Part shown: piece after piece, positions 20,987 through 28,919 of the stretch
Layout of the letters: every line of letters starts with the position of its first letter
How positions within the stretch are numbered: position 1 is the first letter of the stretch
Source: Mycobacterium ahvazicum
Lineage (GTDB): Bacteria; Actinomycetota; Actinomycetes; Mycobacteriales; Mycobacteriaceae
Direction: 5' to 3'
Assembly: GCF_900176255.2 (NCBI RefSeq)
Contig: NZ_FXEG02000005.1
Span: 992,001 to 1,056,000, forward strand
DNA: 64,000 bases
The notes under the pieces: model-generated
What the model was told of the DNA's origin: nothing
Seen by the model: the letters and a program-made list of their open reading frames with translations, nothing else
The model's database searches: none
Made by a program: the position numbers and the translations under genes

Positions 20987-20997
20987 AGGGCGTCAGT

Positions 20998-22293
20998 TCA
21001 GTTGACACTCGGCGCCGGTGCGCCCAGCCGGGCCTCGGACGCCGCCAGCAGCGCGCAGGTCGCCAGCCCGTCGACAGCGTCGCGCAGGTCCGGCAGTGAC
21101 GGGAAGGTGGGCGCGATACGGATGTTCTTGTCCTCCGGATCCTTGCGGTAGGGGAACGTCGCACCCGCCTCGGTGACGGCGATACCGGCGTCCTTGGCCA
21201 GCGCAACGGTCCGGCGCGCGGTCCCGGGCCACACGTCGAGGCTGATGAAGTAGCCGCCCTTGGGCTCGGTCCAGGACGCGATCTTGGAGTCGCCGAGCCG
21301 CTGCTCGAGGATCTCGAGCGTCAGGTCGAACTTCGGCGCCAGGATCTGCCGGTGGCGCTGCATCTGCAGGCGGACCCCGTCGGCGTCGCCGAAGAAGCGC
21401 AGGTGCCGCAGCTGGTTGATCTTGTCCGGGCCGATCGACTTCTTCCCCGCGTACTGCAGATACCAGGCGATGTTCCCCAACGATCCGCCCAGGAAGCTGA
21501 CGCCCGCGCCGGCGAAGGTGATCTTCGAGGTGGACGCGAAGACGTACGGCCGGTTCGGGTTGCCGGCCGCGGCGGCCAGCCCGAGGATGTCGATCTGGCT
21601 CAGAAAGTCGTGCGTCAGGGTGTGCACCGCGTACGCGTTGTCCCAGAAGATCCGGAAGTCGGGCGCCGCCGTTCGCATCTGCACCAGCCGAAGAACGGTC
21701 TCCCAGGAATACGTCACGCCGGTTGGGTTGCCGAACACCGGCACCGTCCACATCCCCTTGATCGCCGGGTCGACGGCCACCAGCTCCTCGATCATGTCGA
21801 CGTCCGGGCCGTCGTCGCGCATCGGGACCAGGATCATCTCGATGCCCATGGTCTCGGTGATGGCGAAGTGCCGGTCGTAGCCCGGCGCCGGGCACAGAAA
21901 CTTGATGCCCGGCTCGTCCCTCCAGGGACGCTGCGAGTCCACGCCTCCATAGAGCATCGAGAAGGCGACGAGGTCGTGCATCAGCTCCAGGCTGGAATTG
22001 TTCCCGGCGATCAGGTTGGGCACCGGGATGCCCAGCAACTCGCCGAAGATGGACCGCAGTCCGGGCAGGCCGTGCAGGCCGCCGTAGTTGCGCGTGTCGG
22101 TCCCCTCGGCATCGCGGAAGTCGTCGCCGGGCAGGCTCAGCAGCTGGTTGGACAGATCGAGCTGCTCGGGGGCGGGTTTCCCACGGGTCAGATCCAAGTG
22201 CAGCTTCTTGGCCTGCAATTCCGCGTAGTCCTGCTGGTTGCGGGAGTGCAACGCGGTGAGCTCGTCGGGACTGAGGGAATCGAACGCCGCCAT
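20998..22293 (-). CDS. aspC: Aspartate aminotransferase (Rv3722c-type, PLP-dependent)
   Basis: 431 residues of the class I/II aminotransferase fold. The PLP-binding lysine is Lys257 in STSKITFAG. FGNPTG (187-192) and FWDNAY (216-221) are the conserved cofactor-contacting motifs. The M. tuberculosis orthologue Rv3722c is the main aspartate aminotransferase of nitrogen metabolism. Although GntR-MocR regulators share this fold, no N-terminal DNA-binding domain is present. An RBS-like GGGGCC precedes the ATG. It sits just downstream of ffs on the same strand. Confidence 0.93.
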   Translation of the reverse strand: MAAFDSLSPDELTALHSRNQQDYAELQAKKLHLDLTRGKPAPEQLDLSNQLLSLPGDDFRDAEGTDTRNYGGLHGLPGLRSIFGELLGIPVPNLIAGNNSSLELMHDLVAFSMLYGGVDSQRPWRDEPGIKFLCPAPGYDRHFAITETMGIEMILVPMRDDGPDVDMIEELVAVDPAIKGMWTVPVFGNPTGVTYSWETVLRLVQMRTAAPDFRIFWDNAYAVHTLTHDFLSQIDILGLAAAAGNPNRPYVFASTSKITFAGAGVSFLGGSLGNIAWYLQYAGKKSIGPDKINQLRHLRFFGDADGVRLQMQRHRQILAPKFDLTLEILEQRLGDSKIASWTEPKGGYFISLDVWPGTARRTVALAKDAGIAVTEAGATFPYRKDPEDKNIRIAPTFPSLPDLRDAVDGLATCALLAASEARLGAPAPSVN

Positions 22294-22380
22294 GTTTTTG
22301 GAGGCCCCTTCACTGTCGAACGCCGGAGGGTGACGGGCCGGCTCGCGGCGTAAGCGCTGGTTGCCCGGCCCCGCACATAG

Positions 22381-22467
22381 GGGACCCCGCGCACCCGACA
22401 GAGCCCATTGACCCTTGCTGCCTTCCGGCCCTGGGGGAGTTCACAGGATAGACGCCGCGCGGGGTCC
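22381..22467 (-). ncRNA. ffs: SRP 4.5S RNA (small bacterial type)
   Basis: On the minus strand the 5' end GGACCCCGCGC pairs perfectly with the 3' end GCGCGGGGTCC. The apical part holds the universally conserved SRP domain IV loop sequence AGGGCCGGAAGGCAGCAAGG, which binds Ffh. The RNA is about 87 nt. A TACACT -10 box lies exactly 6 nt upstream of the first G, fixing the transcription start at 22467. It is divergent from the tRNA-Ser gene and upstream of aspC, as in M. tuberculosis. Confidence 0.93.
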
Positions 22468-22473
22468 ATGGCG

Positions 22474-22479
22474 AGTGTA
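22474..22479 (-). promoter_or_regulatory. -10 box of ffs
   Basis: TACACT on the minus strand, followed by CGCCAT and then the first base of the SRP RNA. It matches the mycobacterial TANNNT pattern. No convincing -35 was seen. Confidence 0.6.
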
Positions 22480-22537
22480 ATACCTGGCTCGGGGCAGCCG
22501 ATGACGGCCGACCGACATTCCACGTTGACCCAGCCGC

Positions 22538-22543
22538 TACCAT
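22538..22543 (+). promoter_or_regulatory. Possible -10 box of tRNA-Ser
   Basis: TACCAT lies 6 nt before the first base of the mature tRNA. If used, the primary transcript would begin at, or one base from, the mature 5' end and need little or no RNase P trimming. A promoter further upstream cannot be excluded. Confidence 0.35.
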
Positions 22544-22549
22544 TGCCAC

Positions 22550-22635
22550 GGAGGATTCGCCTAGTGGCCTATGGCGCTCGCCTGGAACGCGGGTTGGGTT
22601 AACAGCCCTCGCGGGTTCAAATCCCGCATCCTCCG
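22550..22635 (+). tRNA. tRNA-Ser (anticodon GGA)
   Basis: The acceptor stem GGAGGAT/ATCCTCC closes an 86-nt cloverleaf. The anticodon loop is CTGGAAC (anticodon GGA, reading UCC and UCU), and there is a long class II variable arm (GGTTGGGTTAACAGCCC). The T arm GCGGGTTCAAATCCCGC is canonical. CCA is not encoded; the gene is followed by CAAAT. No integrase or duplicated tRNA 3' end is nearby, so there is no sign that it serves as an att site. Confidence 0.96.
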
Positions 22636-22665
22636 CAAATCGGGTCCACTCGGTTGGCAGACGCG

Positions 22666-22694
22666 GCCAAACGGTTGTTTGGAATCTGTTTGGC
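22666..22694 (+). terminator. Possible terminator hairpin after tRNA-Ser
   Basis: GCCAAAC (22666-22672) and GTTTGGC (22688-22694) are perfect 7-bp complements around a 15-nt loop, followed by TGCCTTTAGG. The stem is short and there is no U-run, so this is tentative. Confidence 0.3.
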
Positions 22695-22736
22695 TGCCTT
22701 TAGGCTGACGTGGGCTCACCAGTATGAGGGAGGCGT

Positions 22737-23573
22737 ATGGGGCGCAAGGTCGCCATACCGTGGCACTTGGTGTTTTCGATCGGTGCCGGCGTCCTCTATT
22801 TCCTCTGCGTGTTGCCCCGCTGGTCCGAGCTGATGGGCGACACCTCGCGCGGACTGGGGATGGCGGGCCGCATCGGCGCGGGCGCGCTGATCGCCCTGGC
22901 CGCGCTGCCCGTGGTGTTCACCCAGCTGCGCACCCGCAAGCCGGAGCTGGGCGTCCCGCAAATGGCCCTGACGCTGCGGGTCTGGTCGATCGTGGGGCAT
23001 GTGCTGGCCGGGGTGCTGATCATCGGCACCGCGATCAGCGAGATCTGGCTCAGCCTGGATGCCGCCGGACAGTATCTGTTCGGGATCTACGGCGCGGCCG
23101 CGGCGATCGCCCTGCTCGGATTTTTCGCGTTCTATCTGTCGTTTGTCGCCGAGCTGCCGCCGCCTCCGCCGAAGCCGATCAAGGCGAAGAAGCCCAAGAA
23201 GCGTCGTCTGCGCCGTAAGAAGGGCGACGAGGCGGACGCCGAGGCCGCCACCGACGCCGACGAGGCGGAAACCGACGAAGCCGAGGACACCGAGGCCGCC
23301 GACGTCGCAGAGGCCGAGACCGTCACCGCCGAAGAAGCCGAACCGGGACCAGCCGACGAGCCCGCAGCAGAATCCGTCGAGCCCACCGCGAAGGCTGTCG
23401 ACGCCGTCAAAGCCGAGAAGCCGCTGACCGACGACGCCGCGGAGCCGTCCGACGAGTCCGGCGACGACACCGACGAACCTCGCTCCGGGCTGCGTAACCG
23501 TCGCCCGGAGGGCAAGGGCTCGCACCGCATGCGGCGCAGGCGCACCCGCGGCGGCGTCGCGCTCGACGAGTGA
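22737..23573 (+). CDS. lucA: LucA, coordinator of Mce-dependent lipid uptake
   Basis: 278 residues. Four hydrophobic segments lie in the first 140 residues (starting IPWHLVFSIGAGVLYF, then about 45-60, 78-98 and 112-140). A PPPPPKP turn and a Lys/Arg cluster KKPKKRRLRRKK come next, then an acidic Ala/Glu/Asp-rich tail. In M. tuberculosis Rv3723/LucA is the integral membrane protein that stabilises Mce1 and Mce4 transporters for fatty acid and cholesterol import. Identification rests on topology plus position right after aspC, ffs and tRNA-Ser. The RBS GAGGGAGG fixes the ATG. The acidic tail looks variable and slightly longer than in M. tuberculosis. Confidence 0.88.
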   Translation: MGRKVAIPWHLVFSIGAGVLYFLCVLPRWSELMGDTSRGLGMAGRIGAGALIALAALPVVFTQLRTRKPELGVPQMALTLRVWSIVGHVLAGVLIIGTAISEIWLSLDAAGQYLFGIYGAAAAIALLGFFAFYLSFVAELPPPPPKPIKAKKPKKRRLRRKKGDEADAEAATDADEAETDEAEDTEAADVAEAETVTAEEAEPGPADEPAAESVEPTAKAVDAVKAEKPLTDDAAEPSDESGDDTDEPRSGLRNRRPEGKGSHRMRRRRTRGGVALDE

Positions 23574-24341
23574 TCAGTCGCGGCGCTTAAGACTTTCCAC
23601 GTAGGCGGCCAGGCGCTGCTGCGTCTCGTCTGAACCCCACAGCTCGCGCACGCCGGCGTCGGTCGCAGCTCCGTGCCGAATCCGCGCCACGGCCGGGGCG
23701 CGCAGCTGCGTCTTGGTATCGCTGTACGCCTCGACCGGCAGCTCGCCAAGCTCCGCGGCCTCGGCGACCGCCGCCTCGACCAGATCGTCGGTGACCACGC
23801 GATGAGCCAGACCCCGGGTGATCGCCTCGGCCCCCTTGTAGGTGCCGGCGCCGAGCAACACTTCCTCGGCGCGATCCCCGCAGGCATAACGCATCACTTC
23901 CAGCGCGGCGACCGGGAAGGAGACGCCGACGCGAACCTCGGCCGCACCGATACCCGCTTCGGGTCCGATCAGCCGGCGATCGCAGGCACACGCCAGCACA
24001 CACCCGCCCGCGATCGCGGCGCCGTTGATGGCGGCCACGGTCGGCCACGGAAAGTTGAACAGCGCGTCGAAGGTGTCGGACAGCGCCGGAACCAGCCGAT
24101 CGGTGTAGTCACGGCCACCCTCGACCACCCGGTTGAGATCGACCCCCGCGGAAAACACCCGGCCCGAGCCGGTGACGACCAGCGGACCGTTGCCCGACTC
24201 CTGCAGTTCACGAAAGGTTCGGGTCAGCTCCTCGAGCACTTCCACATCGAGGGCGTTGACGCGCCCCGACGACAGGGTCAACACCCGCACCGAAGCCGGC
24301 CCCGTTTTCAAAGTCTGGATCTCTATCACAAGGACACTCAA
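23574..24341 (-). CDS. Enoyl-CoA hydratase/isomerase family protein
   Basis: 255 residues of the crotonase fold. The oxyanion-hole segment is AAINGAAIAGGCVLACACD. The second catalytic region, RRLIGPEAGIGAAEVRVGV, has Glu where hydratases place a catalytic acid. The family hydrates, isomerises or otherwise processes acyl-CoA thioesters in beta-oxidation-like pathways; the substrate is unknown. The TTG at 24341 is the first in-frame start, with GTG 24329 as an alternative. It lies 16 bases after the ParB-like gene, on the same strand, so the two form an operon. It is convergent with lucA, with no bases between the stop codons. Confidence 0.88.
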   Translation of the reverse strand: MSVLVIEIQTLKTGPASVRVLTLSSGRVNALDVEVLEELTRTFRELQESGNGPLVVTGSGRVFSAGVDLNRVVEGGRDYTDRLVPALSDTFDALFNFPWPTVAAINGAAIAGGCVLACACDRRLIGPEAGIGAAEVRVGVSFPVAALEVMRYACGDRAEEVLLGAGTYKGAEAITRGLAHRVVTDDLVEAAVAEAAELGELPVEAYSDTKTQLRAPAVARIRHGAATDAGVRELWGSDETQQRLAAYVESLKRRD

Positions 24342-24357
24342 GCACTCGCCGGAAGCG

Positions 24358-24744
24358 CTACTGCTGGTGGGTCAACCTGGCCAGGATCACCGGAATGTCG
24401 GTGTTCTCATCGGAGTGATAGCTCGCGCAGACGCGGTGATAGCCGTCGGCGATCTGCAGCGGAACGCCGGTCACGATGTCACCGCGCACCAGCAGGATCG
24501 GCGACAGCGCAATGCCTTTCTCGATCTTGGTGAGATCGGCGGCGACGTGCGGGTTGTCGACGGGTAGCAGGCTCAGCCGCGCGGCCCGCAGGATGTCCTT
24601 GGCCTTCTTGTGGGTCACCGATCCGCTCTGCAGCCGTTTGGCGAGCTTCTTGACCGTCGGCGGGTCGGCGAGTAGGTCCAGGTAATCAGATGCTGCCGGA
24701 AAGTCATGCGCCTCAGGCGTTTCCAGCCACTTCACGCTGGCCAT
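24358..24744 (-). CDS. ParB/sulfiredoxin-fold-like hypothetical protein
   Basis: 128 residues, not a named family member that I recognise with certainty. A helical N-terminus (TVKKLAKRLQ, KKAKDILRAA) precedes LSPILLVRGDIVTGVPLQIADGYHR. Its GYHR resembles the GHHR motif of ParB-N/sulfiredoxin-like nucleotide-binding folds; this similarity is an inference from the motif only. No helix-turn-helix or second ParB domain is present, so a chromosome partition role is unlikely. RBS AAGGGAGAG precedes the ATG. First gene of a two-gene operon with the enoyl-CoA hydratase. Confidence 0.7.
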   Translation of the reverse strand: MASVKWLETPEAHDFPAASDYLDLLADPPTVKKLAKRLQSGSVTHKKAKDILRAARLSLLPVDNPHVAADLTKIEKGIALSPILLVRGDIVTGVPLQIADGYHRVCASYHSDENTDIPVILARLTHQQ

Positions 24745-24882
24745 CGGATCTCTCCCTTCGTGGCTCCCCGCCGACGGAGCCTACCGGCTGCACCTGAAAA
24801 TTGGGATCGGTAGCAACGCCGGAGTTCTGTACTTACGTCATGACGACGCCAACGGGGCGACGCATGAAGGAAGGAACGACAA

Positions 24883-25365
24883 GTGAAACGTCTTCTCGTG
24901 GGCGCAATCGGAACGCTCGGCGTGGCCGCGACCGTCGTGGGCTGCTCGAGCGGCGGCCACTCGGCCAGCCCGGCGTCGAGCACAGCCGCCAGCGTCGCCT
25001 CCGGGAGCGGTGCCCAGGTCAAGGTCGGCGGGGCCGACCTGGCGGGCGTCAACCCGGCGTCGGTGACCTGCGTGAGGCAGGGCGGCAAGATCGACATCGG
25101 TAGCGGTTCCACCGGCGGTGCACAGCAGGCGCTGGCCGTCGTGATGACCGACGAAGCGACCCCGAAGGTCGAATCGTTGGCGTTGGTGGTGGACGGCAAC
25201 GCCCTGTCGGTCGCCAACAACATGGGCGCGAAGGTCGGGTCGGCCAACGTGGCGGTCGACGGCAAGACCTACACCATCACCGGGCAGGCGCAGGGCGCCG
25301 ACCTGAAAAACCCGATGGCCGGAATGATCACCAAGGACTTCAGCATCAAGGTGACGTGCGGTTAA
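24883..25365 (+). CDS. LpqH-family (19-kDa antigen) lipoprotein
   Basis: 160 residues. A lipoprotein signal peptide ends in the lipobox VVGC, with the acylated Cys at residue 21, followed by a Ser/Ala/Gly-rich spacer. The mature domain has two further cysteines, Cys in VTCVRQGGK and the C-terminal VTCG, which are likely to form the disulfide typical of the 19-kDa antigen family. The LpqH family is surface exposed, a TLR2 agonist in M. tuberculosis, and of uncertain physiological role. GTG start with RBS GGAAGGAAC. Length matches LpqH, but this is a paralogue by location. Confidence 0.88.
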   Translation: MKRLLVGAIGTLGVAATVVGCSSGGHSASPASSTAASVASGSGAQVKVGGADLAGVNPASVTCVRQGGKIDIGSGSTGGAQQALAVVMTDEATPKVESLALVVDGNALSVANNMGAKVGSANVAVDGKTYTITGQAQGADLKNPMAGMITKDFSIKVTCG

Positions 25366-25380
25366 TCGGTTCCACTCCGG

Positions 25381-25413
25381 GCGGCGGACGTGCCTCACTC
25401 ACACGTCCGCCGC
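25381..25413 (+). terminator. Hairpin downstream of the LpqH-family gene
   Basis: GCGGCGGACGTG (25381-25392) and CACGTCCGCCGC (25402-25413) form a perfect 12-bp stem with a 9-nt loop. It starts 15 bases after the stop codon. There is no U-tract, as is common for mycobacterial terminators. It insulates the TPR/CHAT module, whose predicted -10 box lies 20 bases further on. Confidence 0.65.
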
Positions 25414-25432
25414 ACCGGGCTGTCCCGAGACT

Positions 25433-25438
25433 TATGAT
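25433..25438 (+). promoter_or_regulatory. -10 box of the TPR/CHAT pair (leaderless)
   Basis: TATGAT, followed by 6 nt and then the GTG start at 25445. The spacing predicts that transcription begins on the start codon itself. No Shine-Dalgarno sequence is present, consistent with a leaderless mRNA. Confidence 0.6.
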
Positions 25439-25444
25439 GCAGCC

Positions 25445-27166
25445 GTGTCGATCTCCGGCGAATTAGAGCGAGCACGCCGCCTGACACTGGTCGCCGACGA
25501 GACCGGCGCCCGGGACCTGTTGCTGTCCCTGGTGCCCGCGATCGAGCGCGAAGACCGTGACGACTTGGTCCTGGAGGTCTTCGCTCAGCTGGGCGGTATC
25601 TACCTGTCGCGGGGCGCGAATGACGGAGTGCACGAGTGCATCCGGCGCATCCGCGACTGCCTGGCGATCTACTCCGCAGTCTTGGCCGGCACGATGCCCG
25701 AAGCCGCCGCTTCGGTGACGATGCCGGCAGCCGACATCGCGCGGATGATCCGTCGCTATTCGCGACGAGCGCAGTTCCTGCAGACCGGGATGACCGCCGC
25801 GCTGGGCGACCACGAAGGCGCCGAGACGGCGCTGGCCGAGTTGAGCCGGTCCGACGCGACGTTTCCCGAGCTGGCCGACGAGCACGCCCGCCTGATCGTG
25901 CACGCGCAACTGTTGTGCGCAACAGCGTTGTGCGACGACGACCTGCATGTTCGATCGGTTCCGTTGTGGGAGAGCGTGGTTGATGCGATCGATCGCTTGG
26001 GCGACGACGAATTCGACGACCAGCTGCGGGTGGACGCGTCCACCGGATACGGCAGATTCTGCGTCGAGACCGGCCGGCTGAGCGAAGCCGAACCCTGGCT
26101 GCGTCGAGCCGGAGCGCGGGCGAAGAAGCGCGGGTGGGAATTAGCCGAGGCCAGAACGCAATTGGAGCGTGCGGCGGCGCGCTGGCTGGTCAGTGATCAC
26201 GCGGGGACCGAGCAGCTGGTCTCCGAGGCGTATCCCGTCATCGCAAGATATGAGCGAGCACACGACGTCGCACGGTGCTGGCTGTACATGGGGCTCACCC
26301 GGTTGGCATCCGGCGCGCTGGAAGGCGCCGACGAATGCTGGGGGCATGCCGAGCGGCACTGGCGCGAGCTGGGCAAGCCATTACACCTGCACCGTATCCT
26401 GTTGCAGCGCAGTTGGATAGCGATCTTCTGGAGTAAGTTCGCCGACGCTGTCGAGTTGATTGCCCAGGCCCGGGAACTGCTCGACTCCTCACCACGCAGC
26501 AGCTGGCTGCAGTACGCCCAACTGGACAGTCATCTGGGCACGGTGTGGCGCGCGGATGCCTTGGCGGACCTGGGTTTCGACAGTTCGGGCGACCCCGGCG
26601 AAACGCTGGAGGAAACCGAGGCGCGGCAGGCCGAGGGACTCGGCATCCTGAAGGGCGAGGTCGGAACTCCCGAATACTGGCGCGGCATGGAAAAACTCGA
26701 ACAGGCCGCCGAGCTCAAGGTACCGGCAGCGCTCGCGGTCGACTCCGTGCGGTTTTCGATCGCCGACGCCGACGCGCGAGCGCGCTGGGCAACCAGCATT
26801 TCGGCACCCATCCTGGCCGGGGCCTTCGCCGTCGCGTACGAGTGGGAGAACACCCAACTGATCAGTGAGCTCGTCGAATACCACAGTGCGCGCGGCACTT
26901 TCGACAACGATCCGCAGCGTCCGGCCATCGGCGAGTGGGCGTCTACGGGCACCGCCACGGTGCTGGTCGACGCCGACCTGGAACCGGCGCTGGCCGCGGC
27001 CGGTCCGCCGGCGGCCGGACGTTCACTCACCAGACTCGGCCCGCTGCCGCCGTTACAGATGCAGCCGGACAGCCCGCCGATCATGAGCCACTACCGCGCC
27101 CTGGCGCTGCAGCGCTACGGCCGCGACGTCACCGCCGCCGAAGCCCCCTGGTCGACCTGGCCATGA
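25445..27166 (+). CDS. TPR-like alpha-helical repeat protein paired with a CHAT protease
   Basis: 573 residues, almost entirely predicted helical with no signal peptide or membrane segment. Repeated helix pairs with Ala/Leu/Gly at small positions and Trp/Tyr at bulky ones (for example STGYGRFCVETGRLSEAEPW, and LYMGLTRLASGALEGADECW) have the look of a TPR solenoid from about residue 60 to 420. The C-terminal 100 residues are Pro/Ala-rich. It overlaps the CHAT gene by ATGA, so the two products are made together. In other systems TPR arrays recruit or hold in check CHAT proteases, as in the fused TPR-CHAT protein of type III-E CRISPR; that role here is inference. Leaderless GTG start. Confidence 0.75.
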   Translation: MSISGELERARRLTLVADETGARDLLLSLVPAIEREDRDDLVLEVFAQLGGIYLSRGANDGVHECIRRIRDCLAIYSAVLAGTMPEAAASVTMPAADIARMIRRYSRRAQFLQTGMTAALGDHEGAETALAELSRSDATFPELADEHARLIVHAQLLCATALCDDDLHVRSVPLWESVVDAIDRLGDDEFDDQLRVDASTGYGRFCVETGRLSEAEPWLRRAGARAKKRGWELAEARTQLERAAARWLVSDHAGTEQLVSEAYPVIARYERAHDVARCWLYMGLTRLASGALEGADECWGHAERHWRELGKPLHLHRILLQRSWIAIFWSKFADAVELIAQARELLDSSPRSSWLQYAQLDSHLGTVWRADALADLGFDSSGDPGETLEETEARQAEGLGILKGEVGTPEYWRGMEKLEQAAELKVPAALAVDSVRFSIADADARARWATSISAPILAGAFAVAYEWENTQLISELVEYHSARGTFDNDPQRPAIGEWASTGTATVLVDADLEPALAAAGPPAAGRSLTRLGPLPPLQMQPDSPPIMSHYRALALQRYGRDVTAAEAPWSTWP

Positions 27167-28527
27167 GCGACCGGCTCACTCTGGTCCTGCGCTACGCCGA
27201 CGTGGGGATCGCGACCTACGGCAGCCTGCGGATCATCGGACAGCCATCACGGACCGTCACCTGGGTGGTGGAAGAACCGCTGCTGCTGGCGGCCCTCGAA
27301 GAACTGACTGAGGCCATCCCCGAGCCGCATGGCACCGAGAGCCGTCGCGACGCCATCGAGCGTGCTTTGGCCACTGGCCCTTTCGCGAATCCGGACACCG
27401 AACTCACCGTCGCCTACATCCTGGGTGTACTGCTGATTTCGGCGCAGGGCTGGCAACTGCTCGACGAGTGTGTGTCCTCGCCGCGCGCCACGTTGTTTGT
27501 GGCCCCCAGCGCGCGGTTGGCCCGCGTCCCGTGGGGGTTGCTGGCGGTACCGAAATCGGGCCCCAGCAAAGAGGAATTGGTGCGTGCTCGCCAGGACGCC
27601 ATCACGTCCAGCGGTCGGGTGGCCGCCCGGATCCCTTGGCAGCTCGCGAATATCGCCGACCATACCGACGGCCATCGACTGATGGAGTTGGTCGACGTGC
27701 TGATGGCGGTGCCGGCCAACATCGTGCACGCGCCACGCGCCCCGGCGCGATGGGATGCCCGTCAGAACGGTCCACCGGTGCTGGTCCTCGACCCGCGGGT
27801 ACCGGGGCAACGGCCCGACTCCGCACTCGGTTCGGTGCTCGGCAAGCCGTCCGCGGAAACGCCGTTGGCCCGCCACTTCGCCGAACTGATGGGCAACCGC
27901 GCGGTCTTGCCCGGAGTCGACGGGGCGGTCGAACTGTTCCGCCGTCAGGACGCCGACCGCGGCTGGCTGGCTGGCCTGCTGGCGCGGGCCCCCAGCAGGC
28001 TGCTCTACGTCGGCCACGCGAGTTCTGCTGACGCACAACATGATCACGCCACCCAGGCCGACCGCGCGGCCCTGCATCTCGCGTGTACGGCGGCGGCGCG
28101 GGGCGACGCCGACACCATCGGGGACCACCGCCCGCTCACCGCGTCGGACCTGATGGCGCTGCGGCTGCCGATGCCGCCGCGGGTGGCCCTGCTGGCCTGC
28201 GGGTCCGGCGGGGACTACCGATTCGACGAGGCGACCGGTCTGGTCGCGGCGATGATCCTCGGCGGCGCACAGTTGGTGACCGCCACGCTGTGGTCGCTGC
28301 CCACCACTGCCGCCTACCGTCAGTTCGCCGCTGACGCCGGTGATGCGGCCGATCCGATGTCCGATGTGGTCGTCGCCGTGGACCGCGCACACGAGGCCGC
28401 CGAGGCGGGGTGCGCGGTCAATCGATGGCAGCGCGAACAGATGCGGCGCTGGCGCGACGGCGACCTGTCCGCCAATCCGCTGTACTGGGCGGCGCTGGTC
28501 ACCTTCGCGGTCGACGGCGCACGCTAG
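27163..28527 (+). CDS. CHAT-domain cysteine protease
   Basis: 454 residues from the ATG that overlaps the upstream stop. The C-terminal half is a CHAT (caspase-like) domain: the catalytic His285 lies in LLYVGHASS and the catalytic Cys346 in ALLACGSG. Both sit at the ends of hydrophobic strands as expected for clan CD peptidases, and a typical GLVAAMILGGAQLVTATLW helix/strand follows. The N-terminal 190 residues have no motif I can name, except ATLFVAPSARLARVPWGLLA, a strand/turn often found at the start of CHAT folds. The protein is probably cytosolic. The likely regulator is the coupled TPR protein. Candidate substrates are the neighbouring products, which is unproven. Confidence 0.85.
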   Translation: MSDRLTLVLRYADVGIATYGSLRIIGQPSRTVTWVVEEPLLLAALEELTEAIPEPHGTESRRDAIERALATGPFANPDTELTVAYILGVLLISAQGWQLLDECVSSPRATLFVAPSARLARVPWGLLAVPKSGPSKEELVRARQDAITSSGRVAARIPWQLANIADHTDGHRLMELVDVLMAVPANIVHAPRAPARWDARQNGPPVLVLDPRVPGQRPDSALGSVLGKPSAETPLARHFAELMGNRAVLPGVDGAVELFRRQDADRGWLAGLLARAPSRLLYVGHASSADAQHDHATQADRAALHLACTAAARGDADTIGDHRPLTASDLMALRLPMPPRVALLACGSGGDYRFDEATGLVAAMILGGAQLVTATLWSLPTTAAYRQFAADAGDAADPMSDVVVAVDRAHEAAEAGCAVNRWQREQMRRWRDGDLSANPLYWAALVTFAVDGAR

Positions 28528-28530
28528 CAC

Positions 28531-28836
28531 TCAGACCGCGGCCAGCCACGACGCATGAACGGCCAACACGTCGTCGGGCAGCGAAAGCTCTTCGCGGGCA
28601 GCGGGATCGAACGCGACCAGAACCACAAGGCCTGGCCGCAGCACCGACACGTCCAGGTCGTCCTCGCAGCGCGCCAGTCGGCCGATGAACGTCTCGCCCG
28701 ACACGGCGACCACTTCGATGAAAACCTGCCGCTCGCCGGCCACCGTGCGCACGGTGCCGACGCCGACGGTGCGGCCCTCGGCGTTGCCGTGCCGCCAGAA
28801 TGCCAGTCGGTAAGGCGATGTCATCAGCTTCTTCAT
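28531..28836 (-). CDS. Small beta-rich hypothetical protein within the CHAT module
   Basis: 101 residues from the ATG at 28836 (28824 is an alternative). I do not recognise the family. The sequence alternates short hydrophobic strands (TVGVGTVRTV, RQVFIEVVAV, VLRPGLVVLVAF) with turns, suggesting a compact beta-barrel, and ends in a helix. It is convergent with the CHAT gene (3 bases between stops) and divergent from the next gene, with 83 bases between the start codons, so it is embedded between the two coupled gene pairs. Could be an antidote, a sensor or a substrate of the module; nothing in the sequence decides this. Confidence 0.6.
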   Translation of the reverse strand: MKKLMTSPYRLAFWRHGNAEGRTVGVGTVRTVAGERQVFIEVVAVSGETFIGRLARCEDDLDVSVLRPGLVVLVAFDPAAREELSLPDDVLAVHASWLAAV

Positions 28837-28884
28837 GCATCCAGCGTCGGGGTGCCGGGCGGCTACCGAACCCAACTTTTTGGC

Positions 28885-28909
28885 TAGGGGTATCTGTGAA
28901 ATGCCCCTA
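28885..28909. promoter_or_regulatory. Inverted repeat overlapping the divergent promoter of the module
   Basis: TAGGGGTAT (28885-28893) faces ATGCCCCTA (28901-28909) with one mismatch across the arms. It covers the interval just upstream of, and into, the TATCCT -10 box at 28908-28913, which stands 6 nt before the ATG at 28920. A bound repressor here would block transcription of the downstream pair and probably of the opposite-strand small gene. Confidence 0.5.
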
Positions 28910-28919
28910 TCCTGTGCTG

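Noticed and set aside
22550..22635. tRNA-Ser as an integration site of a mobile element
   Set aside because: No integrase, no duplicated tRNA 3' end, and flanking genes keep the conserved mycobacterial order.
24836..24845. CGTCATGACG palindrome before the LpqH-family gene
   Set aside because: Only 10 bp, single copy, and not aligned with a convincing promoter; expected by chance at this length in 64 kb of GC-rich DNA.
26935..27162. N-terminal extension of the CHAT protein
   Set aside because: It overlaps the TPR gene by more than 200 bases in another frame; ATG 27163 gives a classical ATGA coupling.
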